The notes beneath the pieces are model-generated. The model was not told the origin of the DNA. It worked only from the letters and a program-made list of their open reading frames with translations, and did no database searches. The translations under genes and the position numbers were made by a program. This document shows, one piece after another, positions 63,840-64,000 of a stretch of 64,000 bases of DNA. Origin of the DNA: an uncultured Mucilaginibacter sp. (GTDB lineage: Bacteria > Bacteroidota > Bacteroidia > Sphingobacteriales > Sphingobacteriaceae); contig CAJYJH010000033.1 of the NCBI GenBank assembly GCA_913775265.1, positions 124,001-188,000 on the forward strand, given 5' to 3'. How positions within the stretch are numbered: the first letter of the stretch is position 1; each line of letters begins with the position of its first letter.

Positions 63840-64000
63840 ATAAAAGTGATGTGCAGATGCTTAAGATGTGCAACTGTGCAAATATACGCAAAATGCCCCT
63901 AACCCTTTAAGTCAGAAGATTTTGTTAACCCCGAACGTTTAATTATGAATATCGAATGATAAAGTATATTTTACAAAGCATACTTTGAATGTACAAAAAA
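63840..64000. other. Intergenic end of the window
   Basis: 161 bases with the ftsY promoter and, near the right edge, an inverted AAAGTAT...ATACTTT pair (63960-63986). No gene start is visible. Confidence 0.4.
63879..63886 (-). promoter_or_regulatory. ftsY promoter -7 element
   Basis: On the minus strand TATATTTG is a perfect TAnnTTTG box, about 40 bases before the ftsY ATG. Confidence 0.55.

Overview
The window looks like chromosomal DNA from a Bacteroidota bacterium of the family Sphingobacteriaceae (Mucilaginibacter/Pedobacter-like). The evidence is a SusC/SusD pair, a GLPGLI-type protein beside an outer-membrane beta-barrel protein, FtsX-type permeases of the long Bacteroidetes kind, a bacillithiol gene, a fused RibBA, a GxxExxY protein, promoter elements of the TAnnTTTG type, and very few Shine-Dalgarno sequences. 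Genus is an inference. I see no rRNA, CRISPR array, intact insertion sequence, prophage or replication origin.

Layout. 1-3125 (minus): an outer-membrane receptor followed by a partial GLPGLI protein. 3298-4813: a WYL-type repressor and a DinB-family protein separated by a short palindrome. 5225-9946: a susC-susD pair for glycan or other nutrient uptake. 10060-12882: uvrA. 13408-15090: an ECF sigma factor, a small unknown protein, and endonuclease III. 15091-20152: a secreted unknown protein, a phosphosugar mutase and an FtsX permease. 20163-24284: a TIGR04325 methyltransferase, recA, an SDR and an aldo/keto reductase. 24315-26594: an esterase, a 56-residue membrane protein and tsaD. 26600-31103: tamB, divergent from tsaD. 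31198-34469: ribBA, an LptF/G permease and a START-like protein. 34604-34677: tRNA-Met. 34804-36901: an unknown 498-residue protein and a YiaA-like membrane protein. 37167-42429: an operon of a TonB receptor, an esterase and a glycerophosphodiesterase.

42660-44843 is the most notable locus. An AraC-family regulator is divergent from a flavin monooxygenase that reads as a close relative of Tet(X), the tetracycline-inactivating enzyme, but with three substituted pocket positions. The gap between them carries a direct repeat at 21-bp pitch of the kind AraC proteins bind. After it come an 800-bp gene-poor stretch, a small glycosyltransferase islet (45644-47391), and a FabG-like SDR with a 19-bp-arm perfect palindrome upstream.

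48394-63839 is mostly housekeeping: a second FtsX permease, a LUD protein, ftsH, rsfS, birA, a split DsbD (alpha domain separate from the membrane and thioredoxin part), pfkA overlapping the dsbD gene, an Ldh-family dehydrogenase, bshC, rimO, GxxExxY and ftsY. No frankly new multi-gene system is visible. The best leads are the Tet(X)-like/AraC pair, the sigma factor with its small partner, the palindromes, and several start-codon puzzles (tamB, rimO).
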